64,000 nt of DNA from the NCBI RefSeq assembly GCF_000621705.1, contig NZ_JHXO01000014.1:22290-86289 (forward strand), in the 5' to 3' direction. This document shows positions 8,262 to 17,802 of this stretch, piece after piece. The stretch's first letter is position 1. Each line of letters starts with the position of its first letter. The stretch is from Prolixibacter bellariivorans ATCC BAA-1284 (lineage in GTDB: Bacteria > Bacteroidota > Bacteroidia > Bacteroidales > Prolixibacteraceae). The position numbers and the translations under genes were made by a program. The notes beneath the pieces are model-generated. The model was not told the DNA's origin and did no database searches. It saw nothing but the letters and a program-made list of their open reading frames with translations.

Positions 8262-9137
8262 TTACTGTTTATCCATTTTTACTACAATCTTATCATCAAA
8301 ATCAGGTGTGACGAGATTACCAATATCTGACCAATCAGAATTCATAATACTCATATAGAACTGAAATGCATCACTATTTATATTATAGCTTTCCCGTGGA
8401 ATCCCAAATTCCATTTTTATGACTCCATTCTCTTCCTGAATTGTTCCTGGAATAATAGGATTTGCTGGATTGTATTCAACGAATGGCCAGCCTGAGTCAC
8501 CATTGACCATATCAACCATCGATGGCCATATGTCACCGGTATAGAAGTTTCCTTCAATGCCGTAGTCAACTCCCATTCCCTTCATCGTGAATCCGGTGGC
8601 TATCGAATTGTCGGTATCCATGTAGATACCAAAAATGTGAGAATCCAATCCGGCTCCTTCCACTGCGTTAAATTCGACATATATGTAAACGTTGTTTGCA
8701 TCATAATCAACTTTCCCTCCAAGCACATTGTCTTTGCCCCCAAGTTGAAAATCGGGATATGTAACACTGTTCCAATCATCAAACGAATTATCATCCAGCT
8801 TTATTGATGATGCTTTATCAACCCTTAATACTTTGTGATAATCGTAGGATTGTCCATCAACAGTCGCTGACATAGTAATCAGGTAATTGCCAATTGAGTT
8901 ATACTGATGAACAACAGAATCTCCCGCCATTGACGATGAGCTATCTCCAAAATCCCATGAAACATCTGTAGCAGATGAAACATTGTTCACAAATGAAACA
9001 TCCAGTCCGTTGAAATACACTTTAAAATCCAGTGGCGGTGGATCCTGCAACGCGTATTCGCCTTCTTTACTACAAGAGTAAAAGGAAAGAAGAGCCAAAG
9101 AGAAAAAGAATATAAAGAATGATTTTATTGTCTTCAT
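8262..9137 (-). CDS. PKD-domain surface lipoprotein, putative glycan-binding protein
   Basis: 291 residues with a lipoprotein signal (LLSFYSC, Cys about 22). Residues about 40-108 form a PKD-type beta-sandwich (VSWDFGDSSS, HQYNSIGNYLITMSA). The remainder (about 115-291) resembles a secreted ligand-binding beta-sandwich of the CBM9-like type (DDWNSVTYPDFQLGG, VYIYVEFNA, IFGIYMDTDN, IKMEFGIPRES). Its position directly after SusC and SusD (12 nt from the SusD stop) is the usual place for a SusE/F-like or SGBP surface glycan-binding protein. Ligand unknown; presumably the same glycan as the GH36-like enzyme in this locus. Confidence 0.75.
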   Translation of the reverse strand: MKTIKSFFIFFFSLALLSFYSCSKEGEYALQDPPPLDFKVYFNGLDVSFVNNVSSATDVSWDFGDSSSSMAGDSVVHQYNSIGNYLITMSATVDGQSYDYHKVLRVDKASSIKLDDNSFDDWNSVTYPDFQLGGKDNVLGGKVDYDANNVYIYVEFNAVEGAGLDSHIFGIYMDTDNSIATGFTMKGMGVDYGIEGNFYTGDIWPSMVDMVNGDSGWPFVEYNPANPIIPGTIQEENGVIKMEFGIPRESYNINSDAFQFYMSIMNSDWSDIGNLVTPDFDDKIVVKMDKQ

Positions 9138-9149
9138 GATGTCGATTTT

Positions 9150-10691
9150 TTAGTTAGGAACAACCAGGTTATTTGTGCTTAACTCACTGCTTGGTATTGG
9201 ATAAAGCATTCGGGGATCATTCGCTGGAATAACTGCTCCGGGTGCACCCAAACCAGGCTCAGCAGAAGTTGGAATACCATTGTAATTGTCTAAATGGTAG
9301 CCCCAGTAATTTCTGACTAACGGTAAGCTGTTTCTTTCGATATCGAATAGTCTGTGTCCTTCAAAAGCCAATTCAATTCTTCTTTCTTTCAACACGATAT
9401 CCAATATATTATTAGTAGTAATCTGATCCCGGCTTACATCATACAGATAATCATTCATAGTACCGTAATTCCCGGGAATCATACGGTTTTCCCGTATGGT
9501 ATTAATATCGGATACAGCATCGTTAACTTGCCCCAATTGAGCATAGGCTTCAGCACGATTTAGATAGACCTCAGCCAGACGTAACATTACCGGTGAACTA
9601 AGTGTTGCACTATTGTCCTGTCCGGAAAATTTGCTGATGTAATAAATCGTGACTCCGTTTTTAGTTCCCGGTGTTTGGGTATTGATATATTTCCATCGCT
9701 GGTCAGCATGTTGAAGGTCGGTTCCATACCCCATCACATTCAACAAAGACGGAGCAGCCCCTTCTTCCCCCCAACAACTGGGACCATTATAAATCATCGA
9801 TGCAACAGAAGCTTCCTTTTTATCATCGACTGACAAGAAAGGAATGCACCAAATAGTCTCATCAGAGGTTTTGGCATTGGCAAAATAATCGGGGTAAGAA
9901 TCTGCACTCTCCAAGGCATACATACCCGAATTAATTACTGAATCGGCATAGGCAATCACATTACTGTAATCTGCCTTATACAAATAGCTACGAGAAAGCA
10001 AGGCCCACGCTGCGTACTTGGAAGCAAAACCTTTATTCTGACGTTCAGCCGGTATATCTTCACTCATCAGTGACGCTGCTTTTTGCAAACTACTGATGAT
10101 ATAATCGTATGTTTCACCGACCGTAGCCCGCGCTTTGGGTTTCGTGTCCAACGCATCTTCCCGAAGGATAACACCGGGGGCTGAAGCGTTTGCTTCACTG
10201 TATGGCTTGGCAAATAGCTCTACAAGACTCTGTGTGGCGAAAGCTCTTAGGAAATACCCCTCACCTTCCAATTGTTTCGTCAGGGCGTCGTCGCCTTTCC
10301 GTTCGGCCATTTCAATAGAAACGTTGGCCCCGTATATCACTTTATAGGAAACTTCCCAAAAACTGTTGATATTGGACTTTTCAGAAGACCGGTCATTGTA
10401 GCGAAAGCTATTGGTCAAATCGTCCTCCGATTTGTAGCCACAAACGATATCGTCACTAGCAAAATCACTTAACTGAAAGTACTGACGCAAATACCAGTTA
10501 TTGGTTTGGTTCGGATCCGGATAATCTTTAAACAGAGCATAACTTCCGTTGACCAAACTAGGTAAACCATCTGATGTTGTTGTGATTTGAGCTCCCGTCA
10601 ACGCATCGCTTGGAACAACGTTCAAATCACACCCTGAGAGCCCAATCAGGACAGCTATTATACTGATATATAAGATTCTATTTTTCATCAC
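9150..10691 (-). CDS. SusD/RagB-family outer-membrane lipoprotein (first PUL)
   Basis: 513-residue cell-surface glycan-binding lipoprotein that caps the SusC transporter. Lipoprotein signal ends in IGLSGC (Cys about 20). The TPR-like helical body shows typical SusD landmarks: EGYFLRAFATQSLVELFAKPY, FASKYAAWALLSRSYLYKADY, MLRLAEVYLNRAEAYAQLG and ERRIELAFEGHRLFDIER near the C-terminus. It lies 9 nt after the SusC stop, the canonical SusC-SusD order, and is followed by a PKD lipoprotein. The ligand cannot be read from sequence. Confidence 0.95.
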   Translation of the reverse strand: MMKNRILYISIIAVLIGLSGCDLNVVPSDALTGAQITTTSDGLPSLVNGSYALFKDYPDPNQTNNWYLRQYFQLSDFASDDIVCGYKSEDDLTNSFRYNDRSSEKSNINSFWEVSYKVIYGANVSIEMAERKGDDALTKQLEGEGYFLRAFATQSLVELFAKPYSEANASAPGVILREDALDTKPKARATVGETYDYIISSLQKAASLMSEDIPAERQNKGFASKYAAWALLSRSYLYKADYSNVIAYADSVINSGMYALESADSYPDYFANAKTSDETIWCIPFLSVDDKKEASVASMIYNGPSCWGEEGAAPSLLNVMGYGTDLQHADQRWKYINTQTPGTKNGVTIYYISKFSGQDNSATLSSPVMLRLAEVYLNRAEAYAQLGQVNDAVSDINTIRENRMIPGNYGTMNDYLYDVSRDQITTNNILDIVLKERRIELAFEGHRLFDIERNSLPLVRNYWGYHLDNYNGIPTSAEPGLGAPGAVIPANDPRMLYPIPSSELSTNNLVVPN

Positions 10692-10700
10692 AATAAGGTT

Positions 10701-13673
10701 TTAGAAATTAATATTCACACCCAATACATACTGTTTGCTGTTAGGATATTTAAACTCAGCATATCCTGGTAGTCCATTCAGTGGATTGATAGAAACTTCA
10801 GGATCCTGTCCCCAGAACCGGGTAAAGGTGTAAACATTGTCAGCGCTCAATGAGACGTTCACACTTTTCATCTTCAGCCGCTCAATAATTCCTCCGTGAA
10901 GTTTATAGGTCAATGAGATATTTCGGATCTTTAGGTAGCTCCCATCTTCGATATACCGGGTTGATGGATCGAACGAGTTACGAGCATTCTGCGGTAATGG
11001 ATGATTTGCTATATCTCCTGGTTGCTGCCACAGCTTCCAGTCATCCCTCGGCATCATCGTATTGAACTGGGGATCCTGCAGATCATTATCTACATACCTT
11101 CTGAAATAGTTATATATCTTATTTCCCGTCACGAATGAGCAATTGGCACTCAAGGTTAAATCTGCATAACGGAAACTGGTTGAAAATCCGCCCTCGATTT
11201 TGGGAATAGGACTTCCATATTCGACTTTACGCGCTGCCTGGTATTCATGAGTTGGATTTCCATCTTCTCCAACCCAAAGCATGGAACCGTCCTGAGGATC
11301 GACGCCATAGTACTCCTTTGCATACCATGTATAGAGAGAACCTCCATCCCTGTAAATTTGCGTAATACCGTAAGTGTTGGCATTAATAATCGTATCATTG
11401 CCAAAATCCGTAAGAGAATTCTTATTGAAGCTGATTGAAAAATCTGTCGTCCAGGTTACTTTTCTTGTGTTAATGTTTGTGGAAGACATGCTCAATTCAA
11501 TCCCCTTATTAGTAACCGACCCCGTATTTTGCCATTGCTTACTGAATCCGCCTGAAGGTGGAAGATTCCTGTAAACCAGCAAATTATTAGTTAAATTATT
11601 ATATGCATTCACATTCAGGTTTACGCGATTAAACAATCCAACTTCAAGGCCAACGTTCACCTGGGTCGTCTGTTCCCAGGTAAGATTAGGATTCGCTAAC
11701 TGAAAAGGAACTGCTGCCACCTGACCATCGATCTGGGTTGTGTAAGCAAACTGCCCAAGATATTTCGAAGCACCGATGTCTTTCATCCCTGTTTTTCCCC
11801 AACTGGCTTTTAGCTTCAAATTATCGATAGCTTTAGTAGTTTTCATGAAATTTTCCTGACTTAACAACCATGCACCGGATAAGCTTGGGAAATAAGCCGT
11901 CCGATTCTCTGGGCTGAAAGCTGAAGATTGATCGATACGGTACGAGCCGGTGAAGAAATACTTCCCTTTATAGTTATAGTTTAATTGCGAAATGAACGAC
12001 TGCATGACGGTATGTCCGGGAGCTCCGCTGATAGCAAAATTTGAAGAGGCAACAGACGGAGCAGAAAGTCCTTCCGGCATTCCCTGTCCTGAACCAGTAA
12101 TATAATCATTGTTCGTTCTTTGAGCTTCTGCACCTACCAATCCATTCAGTGAGTTATCATTCTTATCAAACCGAAACTTGAACAAATTGGTCGTAATACC
12201 TCCATATGAGATATTGGATGTAGAGCTTACATAACCGGTACCATAATAAGAGAGGTTATCGGCGTTTTTTGCATAGAATTGTTTATCCATGCCATTGTCA
12301 ACACTCAAACGATTGGTACTGCTGAATGTAAGCCAATCCAAAAGCTTGATATTTAAGTCAAAATCATAATCTACATTCAGCGCCAGATTGGTAAGATTCG
12401 AATTATCAGCCGCCTGAATAGGATTTATTTTATCCTTTGACCATATACCATCTGCTTCTTTAAAACTCCTCGGGTTTCCATTTTCATCATACGGATTATC
12501 CCATGGCATATTTACATATGAATAGTAAATATTCATATAGTCAGCACTTCGGGTTTTAGAGCCTGAAAGATTGATGTTATTGACAATTGAAATCCTGTCG
12601 GATAAGCGATAAGTTGTATTCGCCCTCAAGTTGATACGCTTAAAGGAAGTATTGATAAAGGTACCTCCCTCGTCATAGTAACTTCCACCAAGGTAAAAGG
12701 ATAATTTTTTTGTTTTCCCGGTAGATGATACATAGTAATTCTGAACCAATGCTGGTTTGAATGTCTCTTTCAGCCAATTTGTATTGACATCGAGAATGGA
12801 TTTTGGTCTTGCCTGCAGAAATTTGCTGTCATCAATAACAAACAACTTAGGATCGCGATACAATTCTCTCTGATAATTGTAAAGCGTTCGGCTGTCCATC
12901 ATGTGCACATTTCCGTGATCAGCCATTCGAATTCCTGTAACAGCTTTAATATTTACAGAAGGGCTGCCCCCCGAAGCCTTTTTCGTAGTAACGACTATCA
13001 CACCTCCATTGGCCTGAGAACCATACATACCAGTAGCACCGGCGTCTTTTAACACGGTTATACTTTCCACATCGTTGGGATCAAAAGTTCCTCCGATTAT
13101 TCCATCAACAACATAAAGCGGCCCTTGCGGCGCACTCATGGAAGAAATGCCACGAATGCGTACATCAGGCATAGCTCCCGGCTGACCGGAACCATTGAAA
13201 ACCTGTATACCGGCAACCTTCCCTTGTAACATGGTTCCTATATTATTTGATGTTACGTCCTTCAATTTATCGGCAGATACGGTAGTCACAGCACTAGTGA
13301 TTTCATTCCTTTTTTTGTCACTATATCCCATGACAACGACTTCCTCAAGCCCTTTCACATCTTCCTGAAGAATGACGTCTATTACACTATTATTTGCCAC
13401 CTTTTTTTCCTGGGGTACATACCCGATGAAGGAAAAAACGAGAATATCATCCGGAGAATTAACATGAATCGAGTATTTACCATCCAAATCAGTAATGGTA
13501 CCTTGTGTTGTCCCTTTAATGACCACGTTAACACCAGTAATTGGTTCGTTGGCATTTGTTTTGACTGTTCCGTGCACAGTAACTCCCTGGGCAAAGACCT
13601 GGGTACTCCAAATGCCTAGCAGCATGAATACCAGAACCCATTTTTGAGCAATTTTACTAATAAGTTGATTCAT
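10701..13673 (-). CDS. SusC/RagA-family TonB-dependent outer-membrane transporter (first PUL)
   Basis: 990 residues: signal peptide (to about 28, VFAQG), carboxypeptidase-regulatory-like domain (about 30-115), plug domain (about 125-230, with the family motif PLYVVDGI), and a 22-strand barrel ending in VLGVNINF. It would import oligosaccharides energised by TonB/ExbBD. It has no N-terminal STN domain, so no direct anti-sigma signalling is indicated. Gene order is GH36-like, SusC, SusD, PKD lipoprotein; the 114 nt between the GH36 stop and this start leaves room for an internal promoter, although I find no good -7/-33 pair there. Confidence 0.95.
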   Translation of the reverse strand: MNQLISKIAQKWVLVFMLLGIWSTQVFAQGVTVHGTVKTNANEPITGVNVVIKGTTQGTITDLDGKYSIHVNSPDDILVFSFIGYVPQEKKVANNSVIDVILQEDVKGLEEVVVMGYSDKKRNEITSAVTTVSADKLKDVTSNNIGTMLQGKVAGIQVFNGSGQPGAMPDVRIRGISSMSAPQGPLYVVDGIIGGTFDPNDVESITVLKDAGATGMYGSQANGGVIVVTTKKASGGSPSVNIKAVTGIRMADHGNVHMMDSRTLYNYQRELYRDPKLFVIDDSKFLQARPKSILDVNTNWLKETFKPALVQNYYVSSTGKTKKLSFYLGGSYYDEGGTFINTSFKRINLRANTTYRLSDRISIVNNINLSGSKTRSADYMNIYYSYVNMPWDNPYDENGNPRSFKEADGIWSKDKINPIQAADNSNLTNLALNVDYDFDLNIKLLDWLTFSSTNRLSVDNGMDKQFYAKNADNLSYYGTGYVSSTSNISYGGITTNLFKFRFDKNDNSLNGLVGAEAQRTNNDYITGSGQGMPEGLSAPSVASSNFAISGAPGHTVMQSFISQLNYNYKGKYFFTGSYRIDQSSAFSPENRTAYFPSLSGAWLLSQENFMKTTKAIDNLKLKASWGKTGMKDIGASKYLGQFAYTTQIDGQVAAVPFQLANPNLTWEQTTQVNVGLEVGLFNRVNLNVNAYNNLTNNLLVYRNLPPSGGFSKQWQNTGSVTNKGIELSMSSTNINTRKVTWTTDFSISFNKNSLTDFGNDTIINANTYGITQIYRDGGSLYTWYAKEYYGVDPQDGSMLWVGEDGNPTHEYQAARKVEYGSPIPKIEGGFSTSFRYADLTLSANCSFVTGNKIYNYFRRYVDNDLQDPQFNTMMPRDDWKLWQQPGDIANHPLPQNARNSFDPSTRYIEDGSYLKIRNISLTYKLHGGIIERLKMKSVNVSLSADNVYTFTRFWGQDPEVSINPLNGLPGYAEFKYPNSKQYVLGVNINF

Positions 13674-13787
13674 AGAAGCAAGATTTATAGGTGTTTGTTT
13701 ACATAATATTTGTCTGAAATATTGATTTGTCTCATGAGAGTTCGGAAAACCGGGGGCACTTACACTCTCAATTTCCCAAGCATGAAC

Positions 13788-15839
13788 CTACTCAGGCCTG
13801 GCTTCTACGAGACAAGACTTCTTAAAATCAAGGTGCAGATGTCCGACAGGACCTTCTACTTCTCCCAGCACTTTGTCGTGGACGTAGTCATAGATTTGAT
13901 ACTTTTTAGCATCTAATCCCCTGAATTCGACTCCGCCGTTCCACGAATCAGCGTAAAATGCGTAATACAATTGGTGATCACGCTCAATCACATGCGTTTC
14001 GGGTTTATCATAACCTATATCATATAATTTCCCCAGGTACTTACCTTTAGAAAGCATCATTTGGTTATAAAGAGCGAACCAGTGTTTCCAAATCTTTTCC
14101 CTTCGGGGGGTTAGTAAGAAACTACCGTCTTTGACATAAGGATTATCTTTCGGCCAGGTAAACTTTGTCCCCAGAACAGCACCAATACCAAATGATGTAG
14201 CAAAGTCATCTCCCCCGTCACTAAGTTCCACATGGTCTCCAAAATAAGCTAATCCGGGTGCCAGTGCTTTTATCGTTTTACCTTTAAGCCTTATTTGCCA
14301 GCTACTTTCAGGATCAGAAGCTACAGCCTGATTAGCATAAGCCAGGTTGAACGGAGACACACAATCGCCGCAGGGACAATACTGTACTACCGCATGAGGA
14401 TTAATTGATCTGGCCGTGTTGTAAACAGCCTTGAAAAAATCGGGAAGTTGATGAACCGCTTCAAGCGGATTGTTCCCATGGGCAAAGTCTGGTGGCACGG
14501 CATTCATATGCTGTCCGTCCAGTTTCAGTCCATCAAATCCATAATCCTTCATAAACTTAACCACCTGCTCCTTGCTGTTATTGATTACGGTAGTATCGAC
14601 AGGAGACAGATAATAGCTGTCCCACCAGGTAATGTAGCGGGGAACGCCTTCGTCTGACAATAACAGTGTATGAGGATTTTCTTTCAGGTAATTACTTCCT
14701 GGATCAGCGGCCAATGGGGCCCACCAAATCTGAGCTTTCAATCCCATTTCATGGACTTTATCCACCAGTTGCTTCATTTGCTTTTCGCCTCCGGGGAATG
14801 TGCGGGAATTCAAATTCCAGTCTCCTTCGGCCTGTTGATAGCCATCATCTACAACTACCCATTTTATTCCAAGCTCTTTTACTTTGGGAAGCGTATTCAG
14901 AATTTCATCAACGGTAAAATTTCGTTCATAGCCCCAGGCGCACCACATTGGCTCATAGGCCCAATTTTCATCCTGTGGTTGATGAACACCGCGTTGGTAG
15001 AGGAAATTTGCATATTCTCGCAATGAAGCGAAGTAGTCGCCATGTTGCGGCATAACAAAGGTTTCAAGAGTTACAATCGAGTCTCCGGGATTTAATTCCA
15101 ATTCTTTCGAATAATCCTTTTCCACTTTAATTGTGGCACTCTTATCATACTCTCCCATGCCGACAGGTAAGGATACCAGCCGCGGTACCGTATCGCAGTG
15201 TCCAATAGCAATACCTCCGTTTTTTCGCCATAAGCTGGTTACCGGAATGCCACCTCCATAGTCAGAGTTATTCATTCCCATGTAATTCTTCTGGTAAAAG
15301 CCTGGATTTACTTTCAAAACCCAGTCTGCCCTATGGCTACTCGAACCTCCCTGAAAAGACCAGAAGGCTGGCGAGTCATCTTCGCTTTGAATGGCGTATT
15401 CATTATTAATCCAGGACGATACCGGAATATCTCTTTTCCCGGTATTCACATACGTTACCTTCGTGGTCAGCATCCCGGGAAAACGTTCGAACGTATGAAT
15501 CGTTAGTATCTTCTTAATGGAAATTCCATCCTCATCATGTGCCCCAATAAACTCATATGATCTGCCCGGACCATTTGAAGTTTTAATGGCTGTATTATTT
15601 GAGGACATTAAATGGAAATCAGTGATTTTCTTCAAACCTGAAAGCAAATATTCAGAATCTGAAAATCCGGACATCAGAGGCACGTTGGATGGCTGACTCA
15701 GAACAACTTTGGTCTGCATGTTCCCGTTCAGTTCAAACTGCAGATCTCCCGTTCTTATGATGTTCTTGTTTGTGCTACTCCAAAGAGCGACAATCAAGAA
15801 TAACATAGGTTGAATTTTTAGAAGTTTATTGGCAGCCAT
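13788..15839 (-). CDS. Secreted GH36-like alpha-galactosidase / alpha-N-acetylgalactosaminidase
   Basis: 683 residues with an N-terminal hydrophobic signal (about 10-22). A beta-sandwich domain (about 30-270) precedes a (beta/alpha)8 barrel and a small C-terminal beta domain, the clan GH-D arrangement. The barrel carries WVVVDDGYQ, GLKAQIWWAPLAADPGS and FDGLKLDGQH, in which D441 of the KLD motif is the expected nucleophile; the acid/base is probably an Asp in the GDHVELSDGGDDF region. Clan D enzymes cleave alpha-linked galactose or GalNAc with retention. The neighbouring AgaS-like and tagatose-pathway genes (five upstream, spaced by 5 nt or less or overlapping) make an amino sugar a reasonable substrate guess, but simple galactose is not excluded. 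Confidence 0.8.
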   Translation of the reverse strand: MAANKLLKIQPMLFLIVALWSSTNKNIIRTGDLQFELNGNMQTKVVLSQPSNVPLMSGFSDSEYLLSGLKKITDFHLMSSNNTAIKTSNGPGRSYEFIGAHDEDGISIKKILTIHTFERFPGMLTTKVTYVNTGKRDIPVSSWINNEYAIQSEDDSPAFWSFQGGSSSHRADWVLKVNPGFYQKNYMGMNNSDYGGGIPVTSLWRKNGGIAIGHCDTVPRLVSLPVGMGEYDKSATIKVEKDYSKELELNPGDSIVTLETFVMPQHGDYFASLREYANFLYQRGVHQPQDENWAYEPMWCAWGYERNFTVDEILNTLPKVKELGIKWVVVDDGYQQAEGDWNLNSRTFPGGEKQMKQLVDKVHEMGLKAQIWWAPLAADPGSNYLKENPHTLLLSDEGVPRYITWWDSYYLSPVDTTVINNSKEQVVKFMKDYGFDGLKLDGQHMNAVPPDFAHGNNPLEAVHQLPDFFKAVYNTARSINPHAVVQYCPCGDCVSPFNLAYANQAVASDPESSWQIRLKGKTIKALAPGLAYFGDHVELSDGGDDFATSFGIGAVLGTKFTWPKDNPYVKDGSFLLTPRREKIWKHWFALYNQMMLSKGKYLGKLYDIGYDKPETHVIERDHQLYYAFYADSWNGGVEFRGLDAKKYQIYDYVHDKVLGEVEGPVGHLHLDFKKSCLVEARPE

Positions 15840-15844
15840 AGCAG

Positions 15845-16978
15845 TTAGTTTTTATCGATTAGTTTTTCAGCATTTTTATAATAAACTTTCCGAAGTACCC
15901 TATCACTTAACTCAAACCCACTATAGGACCAATGGTAGTTAAATGAAGGATAATAAAAGTGTTCATCAGAGGTTTCAAGAATCCGGAAAGTAATCTTATA
16001 CATATCCGAATCCATTCCCATGTCAGTTCCGTAAAGCAGTTTGTTTTGGTACTTTTCGTAAAATGATTTCATAAACCGGGGAATCGTGGCCGTTTCACCA
16101 TAGCGGGCTGATATGTCGGCATAAAAATTTGGGTATTCTTCCAATAATTTCCCCAGCCTCCCTAAATCAAAACTGCAATTTGCCAGGTGACAGGCTATGA
16201 ACGTTGTTTTAGGGTTCTCCCTAACGGCATTTTCCAGTGTTTGAATTAGTGCATCGAATCCCAACTTTCCCTTTTGATTCAACTCTATATGCCATTCAGC
16301 AGCATTCATCAAACCATCATTATGTTTGTCTACCGGAAGATACATCCAGTAAGGATCAGCAACATGAATACTTATCGGCATATGCAATTCAGCACATTTC
16401 TCAAGCAACGGTTTCATCCGCGGATCGTCCAGATGCATCCCGAGCGCTTTTGTGGGAAACGAATAAAATAACCCGTCACCTTTGTCCCCCAATTCGCCAA
16501 CGCCCCTGGCTCCCATATTGTAGCAACGCTGGAGTTCCTTCACGGCTGCCGGACCAAATCCAGGTTTATCATACCCCGTGTAATCGAATCCGCACCACAA
16601 TTCAAAACGTTTGCCATATTTTCCATACCTGGCTGCCAGCGAATCGAACTTCGCCCCTGTCGTCATCGTCAGTATTATTGTTTTCTGGATTCCCATCGCA
16701 TCCATTGTCTTTATCCAGCTTTCGATTTCTTCATCTGTAGCAGCATATGGATGGGAATGGATATCGATTACCTTGTAGCGGGCATGCTCAATTTTAGTTT
16801 GAGGAATGTTATAAATTGATTTTGGCTGATAATCTTTCAGCAGTATATCTTTACCTTTCTGCGCTGAAGGATCAAGCGAGCCGAAATTGCTCATATCCAA
16901 CTGAGCCTCTGCCACCAAACTAATCAGTAGAAGTTGCAAAATCAATGCAATGCCAATTATCTTTCGCATCAGAATCAT
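15845..16978 (-). CDS. Secreted amidohydrolase-family (PF04909-type) protein
   Basis: 377 residues with a signal peptide (about 1-26, ending AEAQ), so periplasmic or secreted. The rest is a metal-dependent TIM barrel of the amidohydrolase-2 type: metal-binding HSH in VIDIHSHPYA, His in MPISIHVADP, His in FIACHLANC, and Asp in LLYGTDMGMD. It sits between the aldolase and GH36 genes with 2- and 5-nt gaps, so it is certainly part of the operon. Family members include decarboxylases, lactonases and hydrolases; this is not a NagA/AgaA-type deacetylase by sequence. A role in processing the released sugar (deacetylation or lactone opening) is speculation. Confidence 0.75.
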   Translation of the reverse strand: MILMRKIIGIALILQLLLISLVAEAQLDMSNFGSLDPSAQKGKDILLKDYQPKSIYNIPQTKIEHARYKVIDIHSHPYAATDEEIESWIKTMDAMGIQKTIILTMTTGAKFDSLAARYGKYGKRFELWCGFDYTGYDKPGFGPAAVKELQRCYNMGARGVGELGDKGDGLFYSFPTKALGMHLDDPRMKPLLEKCAELHMPISIHVADPYWMYLPVDKHNDGLMNAAEWHIELNQKGKLGFDALIQTLENAVRENPKTTFIACHLANCSFDLGRLGKLLEEYPNFYADISARYGETATIPRFMKSFYEKYQNKLLYGTDMGMDSDMYKITFRILETSDEHFYYPSFNYHWSYSGFELSDRVLRKVYYKNAEKLIDKN

Positions 16979-16980
16979 TT

Positions 16981-17802
16981 TTAGGTTAACAGTAATAGCT
17001 TCGATTTAATCAACTCGGTAACCGAAGTAACTGCCAGCGGAAACACTTTTCGCAAATCAATTTCCGATGTTTTTTCCATTTGCTGTCTCAGTGCCCGCAT
17101 GTAAGTGTCCTTGATTTCAGTAGCCAGGTTAATCTTGGTAATTCCATGCGAAACTGCTTTCAAAAGCATTTCTTCAGGTATACCTGAACCTCCGTGCAAA
17201 ACAAGAGTCGCGTTAGTTGCCTGACGGATTTTCTCCAGCAAATCAATTTGAAGATTCGGTGGATCTTTGTAAAAACCGTGAGCAGAACCGATGGCTACAG
17301 CTAATGAATCAACTCCGGTCATCCGTACAAACCCTGAGGCATCTTCAGGCTGCGTAAACACCTGATTTCCCTGACTTTGTCCGAGTTTCGCCACATAACC
17401 AAGTTCTGCTTCTACATGAGCACCATACTTCCGGGCGGCTTCTACAACTTCAGAGGTTATGCTAACATTCTCATCAAAGCTTTTCTCACTGGCATCAATC
17501 ATTACCGAATCAAATCCCGCCTTCAAACATCGCCTGGCTAGTTCGGGGCTATCTCCGTGGTCCAGATGAATCCATCCTTCAACATTGTATTCTTTCAGAC
17601 CACTTCTGGCCATATTTACAGCCATTTCCAGTCCGATATAGTCAATCGAGCTTTTTGACAGTTGTAGAATGATGGGAGCTTTAACTTCTCTGGCAGCATT
17701 GAGAATTCCTTCCAACGTTTCGAGGTTGTAAAAGTTTGTGGCCAAAATTGCCTTCCCCCTGCCTCTGTATTCTTGTAATTTCTCTTGAAGCTTCATAATC
17801 AA
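16981..17802 (-). CDS. Class II aldolase, tagatose-/fructose-bisphosphate type (GatY/KbaY-like)
   Basis: 273-residue cytosolic zinc-dependent aldolase, expected to split tagatose-1,6-bisphosphate (or another ketose bisphosphate) into DHAP and glyceraldehyde-3-phosphate. Family features: NFYNLETLEGIL near the N-terminus, HLDHGDS with the catalytic Asp and a zinc His, Glu in VEAELG, the zinc His in IGSAHGFY and LVLHGGSGIP, and the phosphate-binding KINLATE. Length fits GatY/KbaY (about 285). Its start overlaps the kinase stop by 4 nt, and a GatZ/KbaZ-like partner gene is two genes upstream, which favours tagatose over fructose bisphosphate. Confidence 0.85.
   Translation of the reverse strand: MIMKLQEKLQEYRGRGKAILATNFYNLETLEGILNAAREVKAPIILQLSKSSIDYIGLEMAVNMARSGLKEYNVEGWIHLDHGDSPELARRCLKAGFDSVMIDASEKSFDENVSITSEVVEAARKYGAHVEAELGYVAKLGQSQGNQVFTQPEDASGFVRMTGVDSLAVAIGSAHGFYKDPPNLQIDLLEKIRQATNATLVLHGGSGIPEEMLLKAVSHGITKINLATEIKDTYMRALRQQMEKTSEIDLRKVFPLAVTSVTELIKSKLLLLT

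Noticed and set aside
16237-16740. 167-codon plus-strand frame
   Set aside because: Antisense to the amidohydrolase gene, odd composition, no recognisable features.
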